A DNA stretch of 64,000 nt from Pseudoalteromonas sp. GCY (GCF_016695175.1 NZ_CP068023.1:236501-300500), one strand, 5' to 3'. Shown: positions 1-8,703, counted from the first letter of the stretch. Numbers and translations are program-made. Notes: generated from the sequence alone by a model not told the origin.

Positions 1-1
1 A

Positions 2-556
2 CTTTCAAGTTCGTTAGCTTTACAAAAGAACTCTGAAAACATTAACCAAGTACTCGATGTCATTCGCGGGATCGCTGAGCAAACCAATTTATTAGCACTC
101 AACGCGGCAATCGAAGCGGCAAGGGCTGGTGAGCAAGGTCGTGGATTCGCAGTGGTAGCTGATGAGGTTAGGTCATTGGCCACTCGAACACAAGACAGCA
201 CCAATGATATTCAGAAGATGTTGGAAGCATTCTCACATAGCGTAGAAGATTCGCAAAAGACCATTGAAGATGGCAAGCAGTATGTTGATGTTGCGGTCGA
301 AAGTTTTGTGAAGGCAACGGAGTTATTGGAGTTGATTGCGCAAAGTGCGGTAAAAGTGACTGAACTTTCCGAGCAAACAGCCCATGCAACTCAGCAGCAA
401 AATGCTGTATCTACCGAGATTAGCTGTAATCTCACGGATTTAAATGACAGGGCATTGGATGGCGAGCGGTTGTCTGGAGAAACGCACCAAATTTCGGATG
501 ATGTGCTGCGAGTCACCAGTAAATTGGTGGATGAATTATCTCAGTTTAAAGTCTAA
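2..556 (+). CDS. Methyl-accepting chemotaxis protein, C-terminal part (left-truncated)
   Basis: This is the cytoplasmic end of a chemoreceptor whose ligand-binding part lies outside the window. The reading frame is open from base 2. It contains the conserved hairpin tip that contacts CheA and CheW ([20 protein letters not shown], then [15 protein letters not shown]), followed by about 120 residues of heptad-patterned helix. The last residues (ELSQFKV) carry no CheR/CheB tethering pentapeptide. Ligand and membrane topology cannot be judged. The signalling tip is nearly identical to that of the complete chemoreceptor at 29207-31159, as expected for this family, but the flanking helices differ, so this is not a recent duplicate. 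A palindromic hairpin follows the stop. Confidence 0.95.
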   Translation, partial: LSSSLALQKNSENINQVLDVIRGIAEQTNLLALNAAIEAARAGEQGRGFAVVADEVRSLATRTQDSTNDIQKMLEAFSHSVEDSQKTIEDGKQYVDVAVESFVKATELLELIAQSAVKVTELSEQTAHATQQQNAVSTEISCNLTDLNDRALDGERLSGETHQISDDVLRVTSKLVDELSQFKV

Positions 557-561
557 GGTAT

Positions 562-591
562 CATAAGGTGTGCCGTGCGGTACACCTTATG
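562..591. terminator. Long palindrome between convergent genes, probable bidirectional terminator
   Basis: CATAAGGTGT and ACACCTTATG form a perfect 10-bp stem, extended inward by a G-U pair and CC/GG around a GTGC loop. It lies between the stop of the chemoreceptor gene and the 3' end of the opposing dipeptidase gene. No run of T follows on either strand, so it is not a classical intrinsic terminator. Confidence 0.5.
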
Positions 592-610
592 AAATTACAG
601 GTTTGAGCAG

Positions 611-1801
611 TTATTTAGCAAACTTATTTGCGTAAGCCTCGGCTTGTTTCCACACGCGCAGGGTATTGCCACCTAAAATCTTTTTGATATCAGCGTCGCT
701 GTAGCCTCTATCCAAGAGACCTTGCACAAGATTTGGATACGTTGATACGTCTTTCAGGCCAACCGGTAGTGAGTCACCCACACCATCGTAATCTGAACCA
801 ATGCCTACATGATCTATCCCTATCAACTTAACGACGTGGTCAATGTGATCTAGCACTTGATCAAGTGTGGCAAATGGGAACGGATTTTTTGCTCTAAACG
901 CGGCTCTGAAGTCGGTGCGATCTTTGTCTTTGTCTTTGGCTTCTTTTTGTGCTTCGTCACGCTTGTCATACCAAGCACCAGCTTTTGCCGTCACAAAGCT
1001 CGAGCCAAAGTTAATTTGGATCACACCGCCATTTTTTGCCAAGGCCTTTAGCATTTCGTCATCCATATTGCGTTCGAATCCTGGGGTGTATTTACGCAGG
1101 GATGAATGTGAAGCAACGACCGGTACTTTTGAAATGTCCATTACCTGATAAAAGGCGTCATCGGAAATATGTGATACATCAATGAGCATACCAATTTTGT
1201 TCATTTCAACCACAAGTTCTTTACCAAAGGGGCTTAAGCCTTTCCATTTACGGCGTACGTCATAAGAAGAGTCAGAAATATGGTTGCTTTGCGAGTGTGC
1301 TAAGGTGATATAGCGTACGCCACGGGCATAAAAATGTTTAAGGTTTTTCATCTCACCTTCAATGGGCGAGCCATTTTCCATACCCATCGCGATAGACATA
1401 ATACCATTGTCAAATTGTGCATAAATGTCGTCGGTATTGTAAGCCATTGCAAATTTATCTGGTGCGCGATGCGCTAAGGCTTCCATACCGTCAATCAGTT
1501 GGTTGGCGAGTTGATAGCTTTTACCCTTACCTTCAAATTCTAAATTAGCTGGAATATAAATAGACATAAATGGCGCATTAAGACCGCCTTTTACCGCGCG
1601 AGGGTAATCAAAATCACCGCCTTCGGTTGCTTGACTAACATCATCCCATTTACTTTGGATGCGGTATGGAACGTCGATGTGTGTATCAATTAGGATGTTA
1701 TCGTGAGCGAGTTTAACCGCGCGCTCAGAGGCTTTGTATTCAGTTGCATAAGCTGTAGAAACAGCCAGCGCTAGGGCGCAAAGAGCAGTGCCGAGCTTCA
1801 T
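611..1801 (-). CDS. Exported membrane dipeptidase, peptidase family M19
   Basis: The product (396 aa) resembles renal dipeptidase and its bacterial relatives, zinc enzymes that hydrolyse dipeptides, including D-residue dipeptides. An N-terminal signal peptide (MKLGTALCALALAVSTAYA) predicts export. Family landmarks are present: the HxD metal motif in DTHIDVPYR, a Glu in MENGSPIEG, histidines in LAHSQSNHISDSS and DVSHISDDAFY, SHSSLR, and a late aspartate region GIGSDYDG. The length is usual for the family. It stands alone between a convergent chemoreceptor and yheU. A role in recycling peptides from wall or medium is an inference; substrate preference cannot be read from the sequence. Confidence 0.92.
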   Translation of the reverse strand: MKLGTALCALALAVSTAYATEYKASERAVKLAHDNILIDTHIDVPYRIQSKWDDVSQATEGGDFDYPRAVKGGLNAPFMSIYIPANLEFEGKGKSYQLANQLIDGMEALAHRAPDKFAMAYNTDDIYAQFDNGIMSIAMGMENGSPIEGEMKNLKHFYARGVRYITLAHSQSNHISDSSYDVRRKWKGLSPFGKELVVEMNKIGMLIDVSHISDDAFYQVMDISKVPVVASHSSLRKYTPGFERNMDDEMLKALAKNGGVIQINFGSSFVTAKAGAWYDKRDEAQKEAKDKDKDRTDFRAAFRAKNPFPFATLDQVLDHIDHVVKLIGIDHVGIGSDYDGVGDSLPVGLKDVSTYPNLVQGLLDRGYSDADIKKILGGNTLRVWKQAEAYANKFAK

Positions 1802-1906
1802 AAAATTGCCTTTCCTTTATAGTTATAGAAATTTGATTGTAACAACTCCTGTCACTTCGACAACTGTTTACGATTAGCGCTAAATACAAAGAAAGCTGAA
1901 GGTTTT

Positions 1907-2152
1907 TTAATACTCGTAATCTTCTTGTGCTTGCATTGCTTGAAATTGTTGTTTGCTAACAATATTCACAGATTCATGTAATTCCGAGAAAACGATCAGC
2001 GCTTCTCCTGATTTTAGCTGTGCTTTCACTTGTGCTACTTTGCTCTCGGTACTGACTTCAGTATCACCATAGTCTGTTCCTTCACGCAGCACATAGTGTT
2101 CAATAAGATTGTCTAGCGTCTCTTGTGGAAGTTGTTGATAGGGAATGAGCAT
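1907..2152 (-). CDS. yheU: YheU family (UPF0270) small protein
   Basis: This 81-aa cytoplasmic protein matches the YheU family, recognised from the start [29 protein letters not shown], broken here after YQQ: MLIPYQQ then [26 protein letters not shown] helix and the GEALIVFSE segment. The family has no established function; the fold is a small helical domain. It begins one base after the stop of yheT and is surely co-transcribed with it, the same pairing as in Escherichia coli, where yheS, yheT and yheU are adjacent. The C-terminus is acidic (QEDYEY). Confidence 0.88.
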   Translation of the reverse strand: MLIPYQQLPQETLDNLIEHYVLREGTDYGDTEVSTESKVAQVKAQLKSGEALIVFSELHESVNIVSKQQFQAMQAQEDYEY

Positions 2153-2153
2153 A

Positions 2154-3161
2154 CTACTTAGCCTTACTATAAATTTGCTGTAAATATTGTGGGATAACGC
2201 TTTCTAGCCAAAACTTGGGTTTAAGGGGGTTACTCCCTGAAATAAAACCTACGTGACCACCGTGTTGACTCACTGCGAGTGTCACTGGTGAATTAACCTG
2301 AGCGGCTGTAGGCACGGCTTGCGATGATAGCATGGGGTCATCTTCGGCGTGGATCAGGAGCGTTGGTGTCGTGATTTGGGTTAAATAGGGCTGTGAACTT
2401 GCTTGCGCGTAATAGTCTTCCGCACCGTTAAAACCATGTAGAGGTGCAGTTATCTTATCGTCAAATTGCCATAGGTCGTCAATGGCATAAAGGGCAGGCT
2501 TGTCTATCTTAATTTGCGACTGGATGGTGTCTAGCTTACGTGAAAATGACTTCTTCATCCTGTCTAGCAAGTATTTTTGATAGAGCTTGAAGCAGCTCTT
2601 TCTGATCACCTGACAAGAGGAAGAAAGGTGATAAGGCGCTGAGACAACGACGCCAGCCTCAAGACCGCTTTGCGATTTGGTTTCTCCCAAGTATTTGGCA
2701 AGTACATTACCGCCGAGCGAAAAGCCAACCGCAAATAATGGCCGTTTAGGAAAACGGGCTTTTAGCGTGTCTATAAAAAAGCCAAGATCTGAGGTTTCGC
2801 CGCTATGATAAGCTCTGGCTTGGCGATTTACTTCACGTGAGCAGTTGCGAAAGTGCATCAGTACGGCATCAAAACCATGGTGTACCAACGCTTTTAATAG
2901 GCCTTTTGCATAAAAGCTGTTGATATTGCCTTCTAGCCCATGCAATACCACAACCAACGGTGCCGATTTATCGCCGTGTTTTGCCCATGCAAGTTCTAGA
3001 AAATCATCGTCTGGTGTGTCTAGTGTTTCATAGTCGACGGGCACCTGTAATCTGGGCCTAAAGAATCGCGGAAGTATGGTTTGGGCGTGGCGGTTGCGCA
3101 TCCACCAAGCGGGTTTAAATTCGTAATTATCGGCTGTTATTGTTTTCATGGCTTGATTCAT
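2154..3161 (-). CDS. yheT: YheT-type alpha/beta hydrolase
   Basis: The product (335 aa from this start) belongs to the YheT/EMB8 group of alpha/beta hydrolases. It shows the usual landmarks: [15 protein letters not shown] near the N-terminus, [11 protein letters not shown] after the oxyanion strand, [11 protein letters not shown], the nucleophile elbow [14 protein letters not shown], the acid [10 protein letters not shown] and the histidine QHGGHVGFI. So the catalytic Ser-Asp-His triad looks complete. The reading frame extends 23 codons further upstream, but homologues begin close to MNQAMK or MKTIT, and I chose the former. No strong ribosome binding site separates the choices. It is coupled to yheU downstream. 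The biological substrate is unknown; esterase activity is a family inference. Confidence 0.88.
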   Translation of the reverse strand: MNQAMKTITADNYEFKPAWWMRNRHAQTILPRFFRPRLQVPVDYETLDTPDDDFLELAWAKHGDKSAPLVVVLHGLEGNINSFYAKGLLKALVHHGFDAVLMHFRNCSREVNRQARAYHSGETSDLGFFIDTLKARFPKRPLFAVGFSLGGNVLAKYLGETKSQSGLEAGVVVSAPYHLSSSCQVIRKSCFKLYQKYLLDRMKKSFSRKLDTIQSQIKIDKPALYAIDDLWQFDDKITAPLHGFNGAEDYYAQASSQPYLTQITTPTLLIHAEDDPMLSSQAVPTAAQVNSPVTLAVSQHGGHVGFISGSNPLKPKFWLESVIPQYLQQIYSKAK

Positions 3162-3276
3162 AATAGAAACTGCGTCTTTTTGAGGGTTGCTCGCAAAGCA
3201 AAGAAAGGAAGCTATCCAGTTGCAAAACACGTTTTAGCCAGTTTAACGTATTATCAGGTGAGGGTTAAGCAAATAA

Positions 3277-3310
3277 AAAGCACCCGACCAGTAAACTGAT
3301 AAGGTGCTTT
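3277..3310 (-). terminator. Intrinsic terminator of the DUF3149 gene
   Basis: AAAGCACC at 3277-3284 pairs with GGTGCTTT at 3303-3310, and a small CAG/CTG stem sits inside the loop. On the minus strand the hairpin is followed by a T-rich tract (TTTTTATTT). It ends the short transcript from the gene at 3409-3555 before yheT begins. Confidence 0.7.
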
Positions 3311-3408
3311 GTGCGTCGTGCTTAATTCTGCAAGTTGGGGAACTACGTTGAGCCGATCTTTTACTACTTATTCTTCAATCGCCCCAAGGTAATACATTTA
3401 AATCTGTT

Positions 3409-3555
3409 CTATTGTTCGTTAGGTACTTCAGCGTCCATGACTTTTTTAATGAAAAAGTAGACGTAATAACAGCACAGCAAAATTACAATCCCTAAAAAGC
3501 CAAAAGACAGAAACAACACAGGGTCGGAAAAAAAGTCTCTAAAGAATACGTTCAT
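3409..3555 (-). CDS. DUF3149-type single-pass small membrane protein
   Basis: This is a 48-aa protein starting MNVFFRDFFSDPVLFLSFG with one hydrophobic helix (about residues 14-36) followed by a short charged tail (FIKKVMDAEVPNEQ). It resembles the DUF3149 family of small bacterial inner-membrane proteins, which has no known function. The start is well supported: AGGAGG lies 8 bases upstream of the ATG, whereas the frame upstream of it has no site. The gene has its own terminator (3277-3310) and is preceded at about 60 and 110 bp by sequences resembling FNR boxes, so it is probably a separate transcription unit induced or repressed by oxygen limitation. A link with respiratory complexes is only an inference. 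Confidence 0.72.
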   Translation of the reverse strand: MNVFFRDFFSDPVLFLSFGFLGIVILLCCYYVYFFIKKVMDAEVPNEQ

Positions 3556-3613
3556 GGCTGTGCCTCCTAATTTGTCGATGAGTAAATAGTAGTGGAGGTC
3601 TGGGGTGCTTGAT

Positions 3614-3627
3614 ATGATCAAGATCAA
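3614..3627. promoter_or_regulatory. FNR-like box, proximal
   Basis: ATGATCAAGATCAA matches the FNR consensus TTGATNNNNATCAA at nine of ten specified positions. It lies about 60 bp upstream of the DUF3149 start codon, a distance compatible with activation from the usual -41.5 position. It partly overlaps another dyad, TTGATATGATCAA. Confidence 0.5.
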
Positions 3628-3664
3628 GTTTCAATCCTGAGTGAAATTAAACCTAGGCAAAGGC

Positions 3665-3678
3665 TTGATCTCGATCAG
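3665..3678. promoter_or_regulatory. FNR-like box, distal
   Basis: TTGATCTCGATCAG matches the FNR consensus TTGATNNNNATCAA with one mismatch. It lies about 110 bp upstream of the DUF3149 start and 51 bp from the proximal box, in the gap behind the 3' end of the next gene. The only promoter it can plausibly serve is that of the small membrane protein. Confidence 0.5.
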
Positions 3679-3728
3679 GTTTTATATCTGAGTTGGGTAA
3701 ATAACAGGGCTTATATTGATTTAATGGC

Positions 3729-4178
3729 TTAGAAGTCAGTCGTATTGAATAAAGCGTCGTACTCACTCTGGCTCAAATAGAGCAGCACATTGCTACTTAA
3801 TTGCAATGGCGCAAACGAAAAGCGTTTTAATGTCTCCAATAATAGCGCTTGCTGGCGCTTTTCAAGCTCAAGCTCTGCAGCCAGCATCGCTGAACGCAAC
3901 TTTTTGTAGTCTTGGTAGTCTTGATGATGTGCTTTTAGGGTATGGCGGATCGCGCGTTGAGGTTGTAACACCGCTTGGTCAAATTGCTTAGCAGTCTGTA
4001 CCAGCGCGGCTAGGGTGTCGGGGGTAATCGTCAGTGCTAAAGTGTCGAGGTAACAAAGTAACAGGCACAGGTTGATATTTTTGCCTGCAGCATCTTGCAA
4101 ATTCAGCAGCCGCGATTGCATCTGCGGGCGGCTGTAGAATTCACAGGCAAACTGCCAAAAGTCTTCACGACTTAGCAT
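3729..4178 (-). CDS. TIGR02444 family (DUF2390) protein
   Basis: This 149-aa cytoplasmic protein is mostly helical, with the typical start MLSREDFWQFACEFYSRP and a cysteine/leucine-rich stretch NLQDAAGKNINLCLLLCYLD that marks the TIGR02444/DUF2390 family found in gammaproteobacteria. No function is established. Its start overlaps the last codons of yheS by 7 bp, so it is translated from the same mRNA and is probably translationally coupled. The same association with yheS-like genes in relatives is why I accept it as a real gene. No catalytic motif is visible. Confidence 0.8.
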   Translation of the reverse strand: MLSREDFWQFACEFYSRPQMQSRLLNLQDAAGKNINLCLLLCYLDTLALTITPDTLAALVQTAKQFDQAVLQPQRAIRHTLKAHHQDYQDYKKLRSAMLAAELELEKRQQALLLETLKRFSFAPLQLSSNVLLYLSQSEYDALFNTTDF

Positions 4179-6100
4179 ATCTCTCCAGTCTCATCGAAAT
4201 GGTTTTGCTTTTCTTCTAACTCTTCCAGTGCCATTAATAAGTTTTCTTCTGTGTCATTAAGCTCAGGGGTTATCTTGGCTTGTTTTGCCAGTAAGTCACT
4301 TAATTTTGCTTTGTTCTCGTCCGTGTATAGGTTGTTGTCAGCCAAAGCTTGCTCAATTTCGTCTGCTTGCTCAGTGAGTTTGTCGAGCTGTTTTTCGAGC
4401 TTTTCAATCGACTTTTTCAACGGCTGAATGGTTTTTCTGAATTCGGCTTCGAGACGCTTTTGCTCTTTACGATTGGCATTAGAGTTTTGCTTTGGTTCAG
4501 CCTCTGAGCCACTTGGTTTCGCTTGCTCTTTATTGGCATTCATGAGCCATTGGTAATAAGCATCTAAGTCATAGCCGAACTGAGAAACGGTTCCATTATC
4601 AACTAAATAGTACTCGTCAGCGGTATTTTTCAGCATGTGGCGATCGTGGGAAACCGTTACCATTGCACCCTCAAAACCTTGCAAGGCCATCACAAGTGCG
4701 TGTCGCATTTCTAAATCCAAGTGGTTAGTCGGCTCATCGAGTAACAGCAAGTTCGGCTTTTGATACACCAACATAGCGAGTACGAGTCGTGCTTTTTCGC
4801 CACCAGAAAACGGCGCAACGGGTTCTAGGGCCTTATCACCATGAAAAGCAAAACCGCCCAAGAAATCACGAATAAGCTGCTCTGGCACTTTAGGGTCTAG
4901 ACGCTGAATGTGGGTAACCGCACTGGCTTCAAGATCGAGAGATTCAAGCTGATGCTGAGCAAAATAGCCAACATTTAACCCTTGGTGTTGAAACACTTCA
5001 CCAGCTTGTGGGGTTAAATCGCCGGCAAGTAACTTGATTAGGGTCGATTTACCAGCGCCGTTACGGCCAAGTAACGCAATACGGCTACCTGGGACCAGAT
5101 TAAGCTTGATGTCATGCAAAATGGTAACGTCACCATAGCCCGCTTTGGCTTGCTCTAGTGTCATCAATGGATTAGGCAAGCTTGTTGGATCTGCAAATTC
5201 AAAATTAAATGGTGAATCTGCATGAGCGGGCGCGAGCATTTCCATGCGTTCAAGGGCCTTCACACGACTTTGCGCTTGTTTTGCTTTACTCGCTTTCGCT
5301 TTAAAGCGGGTAATAAACTTCTCTAAATGTGCAATCGTTTCTTGTTGCTTCTCGTAAAGCGCTTGGTGCTGTGCCATGCGCTCTGCTTTTTGACGCTCAA
5401 ACTGAGAATAGTGACCTTTATAAACATTGATCTGCTGTTGGTCGATATGCCAAATCTCGCCAACAACCGCATCTAAAAATTCGCGGTCGTGAGAAATAAG
5501 CACTAATGTACCCTGATAGGCGCGCAAAAAGCGTTCTAGCCAATAAACAGCGTCCAAGTCCAAGTGGTTGGTTGGCTCATCCAGAAGCAATAAATCGGCA
5601 TCGCGGATCAGCGCTTGCGCAAGGTTCAAGCGCATGCGCCAACCACCAGAAAAGTCGCTAACGGCAAACTCAATCTGTTCATTGCTAAAACCAAGGCCAT
5701 GGAGTAGTTCACCCGCTTTGGCTTCAATACTATACCCTTTGATGTTCTCTAGCTGTTGGTGTGCTTTTGCTTGTAGTTCACCATCACCGTCCTGCTCCGC
5801 TTGTTGTAGCTGCGTTCTCAACACATAGTATTCGGGGTGTCCCTGTAGTACATATTCGAGGGCGCTAATGGAGAGTGCTGGGGTTTCTTGTTTTACAGAT
5901 GCAATAGACCAATCTTTTGGAATAGAAAAATCACCAGAATCGAGTTGCAGCTCACCTTTTAGTAGCGCAAAGAGAGATGATTTACCACAGCCATTGGCAC
6001 CGACAAGGCCCGCCTTATGTTGTGGATAAAGCGTTGCATTTGCTTGTTTTAGCAGTGTTTTACTGCCACGAAGTAGCTCGATATCAGAAAGTTGGATCAT
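4172..6100 (-). CDS. yheS: YheS-type ABC-F ATPase
   Basis: This 642-aa ABC-F protein has two ATP-binding domains in one chain and no membrane segment. The first domain has Walker A GANGCGKSS near residue 35, the signature FSGGWRMRLNLAQAL and Walker B LLLLDEPTNHLD. A charged linker follows (AERMAQHQALYEKQQETIAH). The second domain has Walker A GRNGAGKST, signature FSGGEKARLVLAMLV and another DEPTNHLD. A lysine/glutamate coiled coil closes the protein. ABC-F proteins act on the ribosome E site; YheS is reported to help with particular nascent chains. I chose MIQLSDIELLRGS as the start because the 13 codons upstream lack similarity to the family. It is the first gene of an operon with the TIGR02444 gene. 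Confidence 0.94.
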   Translation of the reverse strand: MIQLSDIELLRGSKTLLKQANATLYPQHKAGLVGANGCGKSSLFALLKGELQLDSGDFSIPKDWSIASVKQETPALSISALEYVLQGHPEYYVLRTQLQQAEQDGDGELQAKAHQQLENIKGYSIEAKAGELLHGLGFSNEQIEFAVSDFSGGWRMRLNLAQALIRDADLLLLDEPTNHLDLDAVYWLERFLRAYQGTLVLISHDREFLDAVVGEIWHIDQQQINVYKGHYSQFERQKAERMAQHQALYEKQQETIAHLEKFITRFKAKASKAKQAQSRVKALERMEMLAPAHADSPFNFEFADPTSLPNPLMTLEQAKAGYGDVTILHDIKLNLVPGSRIALLGRNGAGKSTLIKLLAGDLTPQAGEVFQHQGLNVGYFAQHQLESLDLEASAVTHIQRLDPKVPEQLIRDFLGGFAFHGDKALEPVAPFSGGEKARLVLAMLVYQKPNLLLLDEPTNHLDLEMRHALVMALQGFEGAMVTVSHDRHMLKNTADEYYLVDNGTVSQFGYDLDAYYQWLMNANKEQAKPSGSEAEPKQNSNANRKEQKRLEAEFRKTIQPLKKSIEKLEKQLDKLTEQADEIEQALADNNLYTDENKAKLSDLLAKQAKITPELNDTEENLLMALEELEEKQNHFDETGEIC

Positions 6101-6230
6101 AATTCTAAAAGTCTGTCTAAATTGCGCGCATGATAGCATGGATCCAATCCCTTACTCCAAGCGTATCATGACAAATAAAATTAGGATAAAATGACAAACC
6201 TTAAACTCGGTGTTCATTAGAGGTGTAGAG

Positions 6231-6431
6231 TTGAAAGTTAAGAAGCGTTTTATTGCAGGGGCAAGTTGTCCAGAATGCCAAAAAATCGACGTAATGATGC
6301 TCTACAAAGAGCATGATGTCGAAAAAGTTGAATGTGTTGAGTGTGGCCACGTAATGTCACAGCCGAAAGACGCAGTACAGGCTTCTACACGCCAGTTTGA
6401 GCAAGTCATTGGGGTGTTCAAACCGGAGTGA
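6231..6431 (+). CDS. yheV: YheV-type zinc-ribbon protein, TTG start
   Basis: This 66-aa protein matches Escherichia coli YheV in length and pattern: KKRFIAGASCPECQKIDVM, then VECVECGHVM, and QVIGVFKPE at the end. The two CPEC/CVEC pairs form a putative zinc ribbon. Function is unknown. The frame is open upstream to a GTG at 6210, but the TTG at 6231 gives the same length as the family and follows an AGAGG ribosome binding site, so I take TTG as the start. It is divergent from yheS and convergent with slyX. The terminator hairpin overlaps its last codons. Confidence 0.85.
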   Translation: MKVKKRFIAGASCPECQKIDVMMLYKEHDVEKVECVECGHVMSQPKDAVQASTRQFEQVIGVFKPE

Positions 6432-6448
6432 GTGTTCACCCCGGTTTT
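6420..6448 (+). terminator. Terminator overlapping the yheV stop
   Basis: AAACCGG at 6420-6426 pairs with CCGGTTT at 6441-6447, with TGA/TCA inside. A short T run follows, then an AT-rich stretch. The left arm consists of the last sense codons of yheV. The hairpin probably also serves the opposing slyX transcript. Confidence 0.6.
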
Positions 6449-6459
6449 CAATTTATTTG

Positions 6460-6672
6460 TTAGTAGTGCGGTGGCGGTGGCTCTTGGTGCTGAGGCATTA
6501 AACCTGGGTCGCGGCCTTCCTTCATTTTCTCTGCCAATAGCTCAATTTGTCGTTGCATTTTAGCCAAGCGTTGCTGATGTGCCTTTAGCTCTTCATTTAA
6601 GGTTTCGATTGTATCTTCTTGAAAGGCAAGCTTAGCCTCAAGCTCAGTAATTCTGTTTTCGATTTCATTCAT
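6460..6672 (-). CDS. slyX: SlyX family protein
   Basis: This 70-aa protein is an almost uninterrupted coiled coil (ENRITELEAKLAFQEDTIE onward) ending in the diagnostic proline-rich tail EPPPPHY. SlyX is a small cytoplasmic protein of unknown function, found next to slyD or fkpA in Enterobacteria. Here it also lies close to an fkpA-like gene, with one lipoprotein gene between. Its start overlaps the stop of that upstream gene by 4 bp (ATGA), which implies translational coupling. Confidence 0.9.
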   Translation of the reverse strand: MNEIENRITELEAKLAFQEDTIETLNEELKAHQQRLAKMQRQIELLAEKMKEGRDPGLMPQHQEPPPPHY

Positions 6673-7682
6673 GGCTTTTTCACCTGCGCAAATTTTTCCA
6701 GTAGTCCGCTGGAACTTTCGGTTAACAATGCAGTGTCTTGGTCTTGAAAAGCAACGTCAAATACAACCGCAGACTTGGGGCGGCTGCCTTCTCGGGGTTG
6801 TACACGCCAAGTTTGCAATCGTTCACCATCACTCACTTGCCATAAAATAAGCTCGCGGTTAGGTGAGCCGGTAGCCAAGAGCGTAGCGTCTTGATTAAAG
6901 CGCACTGCACTGAAAATTTTCTGGCGAGCAATATACTGTAATTGTGCTTTGAGATCACCAGAAGTTAATTGCCAAATGCTCGCTTTTTTCATGCTATCGG
7001 CGGTAAAGGCAAATCTTCCTTGGTCATCTAACGCAACTTTAGTCACGCGACTTGGGTGGTTAAAACGATGGATCACTTGCCCCGTTCTAGTATCCCAAAA
7101 GTAAGCGGTGTAGTCGTTGCCTCCGCTTAAGGCAAAGTGACCATTGGGAGACATGGCAATAGAATTGATATTTTCTTGATGTCCAAGGAACTCTATCCGC
7201 CTTCCACTCTCTAAGTCGAGGTGAACGACAACGTTATCACTGCGGGCATAGAGTAAATATCGGCCCGTATTGCTAATTGCGATATCTCGAATAGTGCCAG
7301 ACTCGATCTCGAAATAACCTAGGTTTTGACCGTTTTCGACACTCCAGATGGCGAATGTCTTATCAGTGGCCGTGACAGCAGTAGAGTTGTCATTAGCTAA
7401 AGCCAGTGAGTGAATGAGATCATCGGATGCATCGGAGTGGCGCCATTGAAATTTGAGGCCTTGCTCTTGATTATCCCAAAGTACGGCCCCATGCTCTATT
7501 GAAGAAACAAGGCTGTAGTGGCCATCCGCAGAGATTGCTGCAGAAAATGCGCCTCTGCTGGCATGTTCTACGGTCATAACGGCTTTTGAAGTGTCAGGGC
7601 CACAGCCGGTTAAGGTGAAGCAACTGAGCATCGCGCATGCAAAGAGGAGACTTGTCCACTTAATGTTGACGAGTTTGACCAT
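6669..7682 (-). CDS. WD40-repeat lipoprotein
   Basis: This 337-aa protein starts with a lipoprotein signal: a hydrophobic stretch and the lipobox FTLTGC, with the mature Cys at about residue 27 followed by GPDTSK. The rest is a beta-propeller of WD40-type repeats: blades end in patterns such as GAVLWDNQ, TFAIWSVENG, YTAYFWDTRTG, KASIWQLTSG and RELILWQVSDG, about 40 residues apart. It is probably anchored in the outer or inner membrane facing the periplasm and works as a protein-binding scaffold. The binding partner is unknown. It is translationally coupled to slyX (4-bp overlap) and divergent from the fkpA-like gene. Position +2 of the mature protein is Gly, not the Asp that signals retention in the inner membrane. 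Confidence 0.83.
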   Translation of the reverse strand: MVKLVNIKWTSLLFACAMLSCFTLTGCGPDTSKAVMTVEHASRGAFSAAISADGHYSLVSSIEHGAVLWDNQEQGLKFQWRHSDASDDLIHSLALANDNSTAVTATDKTFAIWSVENGQNLGYFEIESGTIRDIAISNTGRYLLYARSDNVVVHLDLESGRRIEFLGHQENINSIAMSPNGHFALSGGNDYTAYFWDTRTGQVIHRFNHPSRVTKVALDDQGRFAFTADSMKKASIWQLTSGDLKAQLQYIARQKIFSAVRFNQDATLLATGSPNRELILWQVSDGERLQTWRVQPREGSRPKSAVVFDVAFQDQDTALLTESSSGLLEKFAQVKKP

Positions 7683-7950
7683 AAACTAGGTAAATCCTCC
7701 TTAACTCCGAAGTCTACAACAGGTAGACTAAAGGCACTAAAAACAAGATATTATTTTGATATTAGCGTATTAAAAGCGTAATGTCGTTACGCGATAATGG
7801 CAAGCAAATGCATATTGGCATTCTGATCAGAGAATGTTAATGTGGCTAGCACCTTTTCTTATTAATATAAAATTAACAATGGCACCGCATATCAAGCTCT
7901 CTTGCGCGAGCATTGGTGTTTTGATAGTAGGGACTGTCGGAGAGTTGAGA

Positions 7951-8703
7951 ATGAAACAGACGATTAAACTGTCACTCGTTGCTGCTTCAGTGTTAGCACT
8001 AGTAGCGTGTAATAAAAAAACAGAAGAGCAGAAGCCTGCTGAGGTTAAGCTAGATACAGAGGTACAACAGCAAGCATACGGTATCGGTGCTTCTGTCGGT
8101 AACTTCTTGCAAAAAGACTTGGCGGATAAAAAAGAGCTAGGCATTGAACTTGATCAAGAGTTACTAATGCGTGGTTTTAAAGATGCACTTGCTGGTGAAG
8201 CTAAGTTAGATGAAGCAAAAATTCGTGAAGTACTAACGGCACTTGATTCTTCTGTTCGTGAAAAGCAAGCTGCTAAAGCTGAAGCTGACGCGAAGAAAAA
8301 TAAAGAAGAAGGCGACAAGTATCTAGCTGAGAACGCGAAAAAAGAAGGCGTTCAGGTGACTGAGTCAGGTCTTCAGTATGAAGTGCTAAGCGAAGGCGAT
8401 GGTAAAAAGCCAGTCGCAACAGACAAGGTGACAGTACATTATAAAGGTACGTTGCTAGATGGTTCTGAGTTCGATAGTTCCTACGCACGTAATGAACCTG
8501 CCACTTTCAACCTAAATCAAGTTATTGCAGGTTGGACTGAAGGTCTACAATTAATGAACACTGGCGCTAAGTATAAGTTTACTATTCCTGCGGAGCTTGC
8601 ATACGGCACTCGTAACCTTGGTAAAATTCCAGCTAACTCAACACTGGTATTTGAAGTTGAGCTGCTAGGTATTGAAGACGAAGCTGAAGAAGCTGCTGAA
8701 TAA
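7951..8703 (+). CDS. fkpA: FkpA-type FKBP peptidyl-prolyl isomerase, probable lipoprotein
   Basis: This 250-aa envelope foldase has an N-terminal dimerisation domain (residues about 30-130, with QQAYGIGASVGNFLQ and a long charged helix) followed by an FKBP domain (about 135-240: KVTVHYKGTLLDGSEFDSSY, AGWTEGLQLM, PAELAYG, ANSTLVFEVELL). It catalyses proline isomerisation and acts as a chaperone in the periplasm. The signal peptide ends LALVAC, a good lipobox, so unlike soluble Escherichia coli FkpA this protein is likely lipid-anchored. I chose ATG 7951 because GGAG lies 8 bases upstream and a signal sequence begins there; the frame continues 39 codons upstream without support. The C-terminus is acidic (EDEAEEAAE). 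Confidence 0.9.
   Translation: MKQTIKLSLVAASVLALVACNKKTEEQKPAEVKLDTEVQQQAYGIGASVGNFLQKDLADKKELGIELDQELLMRGFKDALAGEAKLDEAKIREVLTALDSSVREKQAAKAEADAKKNKEEGDKYLAENAKKEGVQVTESGLQYEVLSEGDGKKPVATDKVTVHYKGTLLDGSEFDSSYARNEPATFNLNQVIAGWTEGLQLMNTGAKYKFTIPAELAYGTRNLGKIPANSTLVFEVELLGIEDEAEEAAE

Noticed and set aside
7834..7950. N-terminal extension of the fkpA frame
   Set aside because: It runs 39 codons upstream, but a ribosome binding site and a lipoprotein signal place the start at 7951.
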